Origin: Paenibacillus sp.
GTDB lineage: Bacteria; Bacillota; Bacilli; Paenibacillales; Paenibacillaceae
Assembly: GCA_017512705.1 (NCBI GenBank)
Contig: JAFWEX010000115.1
Span: 1-64,000 of the forward strand
Reading direction: 5' to 3'
DNA length: 64,000 nucleotides
Shown in pieces: positions 63,236 to 64,000 of this stretch. Position 1 is the first letter of the stretch, and each line of letters starts with the position of its first letter. The position numbers and the translations under genes are program-made. The notes under the pieces were generated by a model, which did no database searches, was not told the origin of the DNA, and was given only the letters and a program-made list of their open reading frames with translations.

Positions 63236-64000
63236 CTACTGGGCCTTTTTGCGTAACTGGCTGTTGTACAGATCACGATAAAATCCGCCTTGTTTCAGCA
63301 GTTCCTCATGTGAACCCTGCTCCAGTAATTGTCCGTCCTTTAACACCAGAATGCGGTCGGCTTGACGGATTGTGTTCAGCCTGTGTGCGATCACAAAGCT
63401 GGTACGGCCTTGCATCAGACGCTCCAGCCCTTCCTGAATCTTGATCTCGGTCACCGTATCAATGCTGCTGGTTGCCTCGTCCAGCACCAGAATGGACGGG
63501 TCCGCGAGGATTGCCCGGGCAATGGCAAGCAACTGCTTCTGCCCCTGACTAATCCCACTTCCATCTGCCTGAAGGACCCGGTCATACCCATTCTTCATTC
63601 GCATAATAAAAGAGTGCGCATTCGCCAGCTTGGAGGCCGCCTCTACCTCTTCATCCGTTGCATCCAAACGTCCGAATCGGATGTTTTCCCGAATGGTTCC
63701 CTGGAACAAAAATGAATCCTGCAACACAAAGGCCATGTGTGAGCGTAGATTTTCCCGCCGAATGGTTGTCATCCGATGCCCATCTACGGTAATCGTTCCA
63801 TTGGTCGGATCGTAAAAGCGGGATAAGAGCTGAATCAGCGTTGTTTTGCCTGCCCCCGTCGGGCCGACCAACGCAATCATCTCACCCGGCTTAGCTTCAA
63901 AGCTGATACCGCGGAGAATGTCTCGCCCTTCATCATATCCAAACGATACCTTGTCGAACCGGACGTTGCCCTGTATGTTATCCAGAGCGATCGCAGCCCC
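63236..64000 (-). CDS. ABC exporter (MsbA-like), 3' part only; runs off the window
   Basis: The visible 254 residues are the nucleotide-binding half of an exporter-type ABC protein; the membrane part lies beyond 64000. It reads NVRFDKVSFGYDEGRDILRG, Walker A GPTGAGKTT, Q-loop FVLQDSFLF, signature ISQGQKQLLAIARAI, Walker B ILVLDEATSSIDT and the switch His in VIAHRLNTI. The signature has ISQGQ instead of LSGGQ, as is common in one partner of heterodimeric exporters. The true start is outside; the internal ATG at 63880 is not a start. Confidence 0.93.
   Translation of the reverse strand, partial: GAAIALDNIQGNVRFDKVSFGYDEGRDILRGISFEAKPGEMIALVGPTGAGKTTLIQLLSRFYDPTNGTITVDGHRMTTIRRENLRSHMAFVLQDSFLFQGTIRENIRFGRLDATDEEVEAASKLANAHSFIMRMKNGYDRVLQADGSGISQGQKQLLAIARAILADPSILVLDEATSSIDTVTEIKIQEGLERLMQGRTSFVIAHRLNTIRQADRILVLKDGQLLEQGSHEELLKQGGFYRDLYNSQLRKKAQ

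Overview
The window looks like a chromosomal segment from a Paenibacillus-type Firmicute. Reasons: strong AGGAGG-type ribosome binding sites with TTG and GTG starts, sigma-A-like promoters, many intrinsic terminators, moderate GC, CcpA-type cre sites, a YesMN-type two-component system, LicT/RAT antitermination, a secreted rhamnogalacturonan lyase (PL11), a GH6 cellulase with FN3 and CBM3 modules, CotH and the futalosine menaquinone genes. No rRNA, tRNA, insertion sequence, prophage or CRISPR array was seen. The species is inference.

Layout. 1-2.5 kb: a 20-bp tandem repeat, a leader with repeated GTGGACA motifs, then a small leader ORF coupled to mqnB-mqnD. 2.6-9.1 kb: an oxidoreductase, then an iron-siderophore locus (AraC-type regulator fused to a binding-protein domain, a Fur box, two FecCD permeases and a lipoprotein, but no ATPase gene). 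9.1-12.3 kb: the most unusual part. A predicted four-gene minus-strand operon encodes an NrtR-like Nudix regulator, a NADAR enzyme, a bacterial PARG-type glycohydrolase and a TARG1/OARD1-like macrodomain. It sits behind one promoter with a perfect palindromic operator and ends at a branched, bidirectional RNA-like structure. I read it as an ADP-ribose removal/NAD(P) module.

12.4-25.3 kb: a helveticin J-like secreted protein, a DUF418 membrane protein, an orphan histidine kinase with a degenerate GGDEF domain, and a mglBAC galactose-type ABC importer controlled by a YesMN-like pair plus an accessory binding lipoprotein. 25.4-33.2 kb: a cold-shock gene, small membrane proteins (one missed by a 60-residue cutoff), a chemoreceptor with a sigma-D-like promoter, a CotH kinase with a stalk domain, and a decayed gene. 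33.2-37.5 kb: a polar amino-acid ABC importer and a PadR/HAAS/DUF4825 module.

37.6-55.9 kb: carbohydrate use. It holds a GH4 alpha-galactosidase; a licT-PTS-deacetylase operon with two textbook RAT/terminator switches; an AraC regulator; a phosphatase; PL11 lyase with LacI regulator and a divergent HAD phosphatase around a perfect palindrome; GH6 cellulase; and a 935-residue secreted multidomain protein of unknown role. 56-64 kb: a Nudix hydrolase, a phnDCEE phosphonate-type importer divergent from a cytoplasmic UshA-like nucleotidase, and the 3' part of an ABC exporter gene that runs off the window edge. Nothing was computed beyond reading by eye: family names rest on recognised motifs, and transcription signals are pattern matches.
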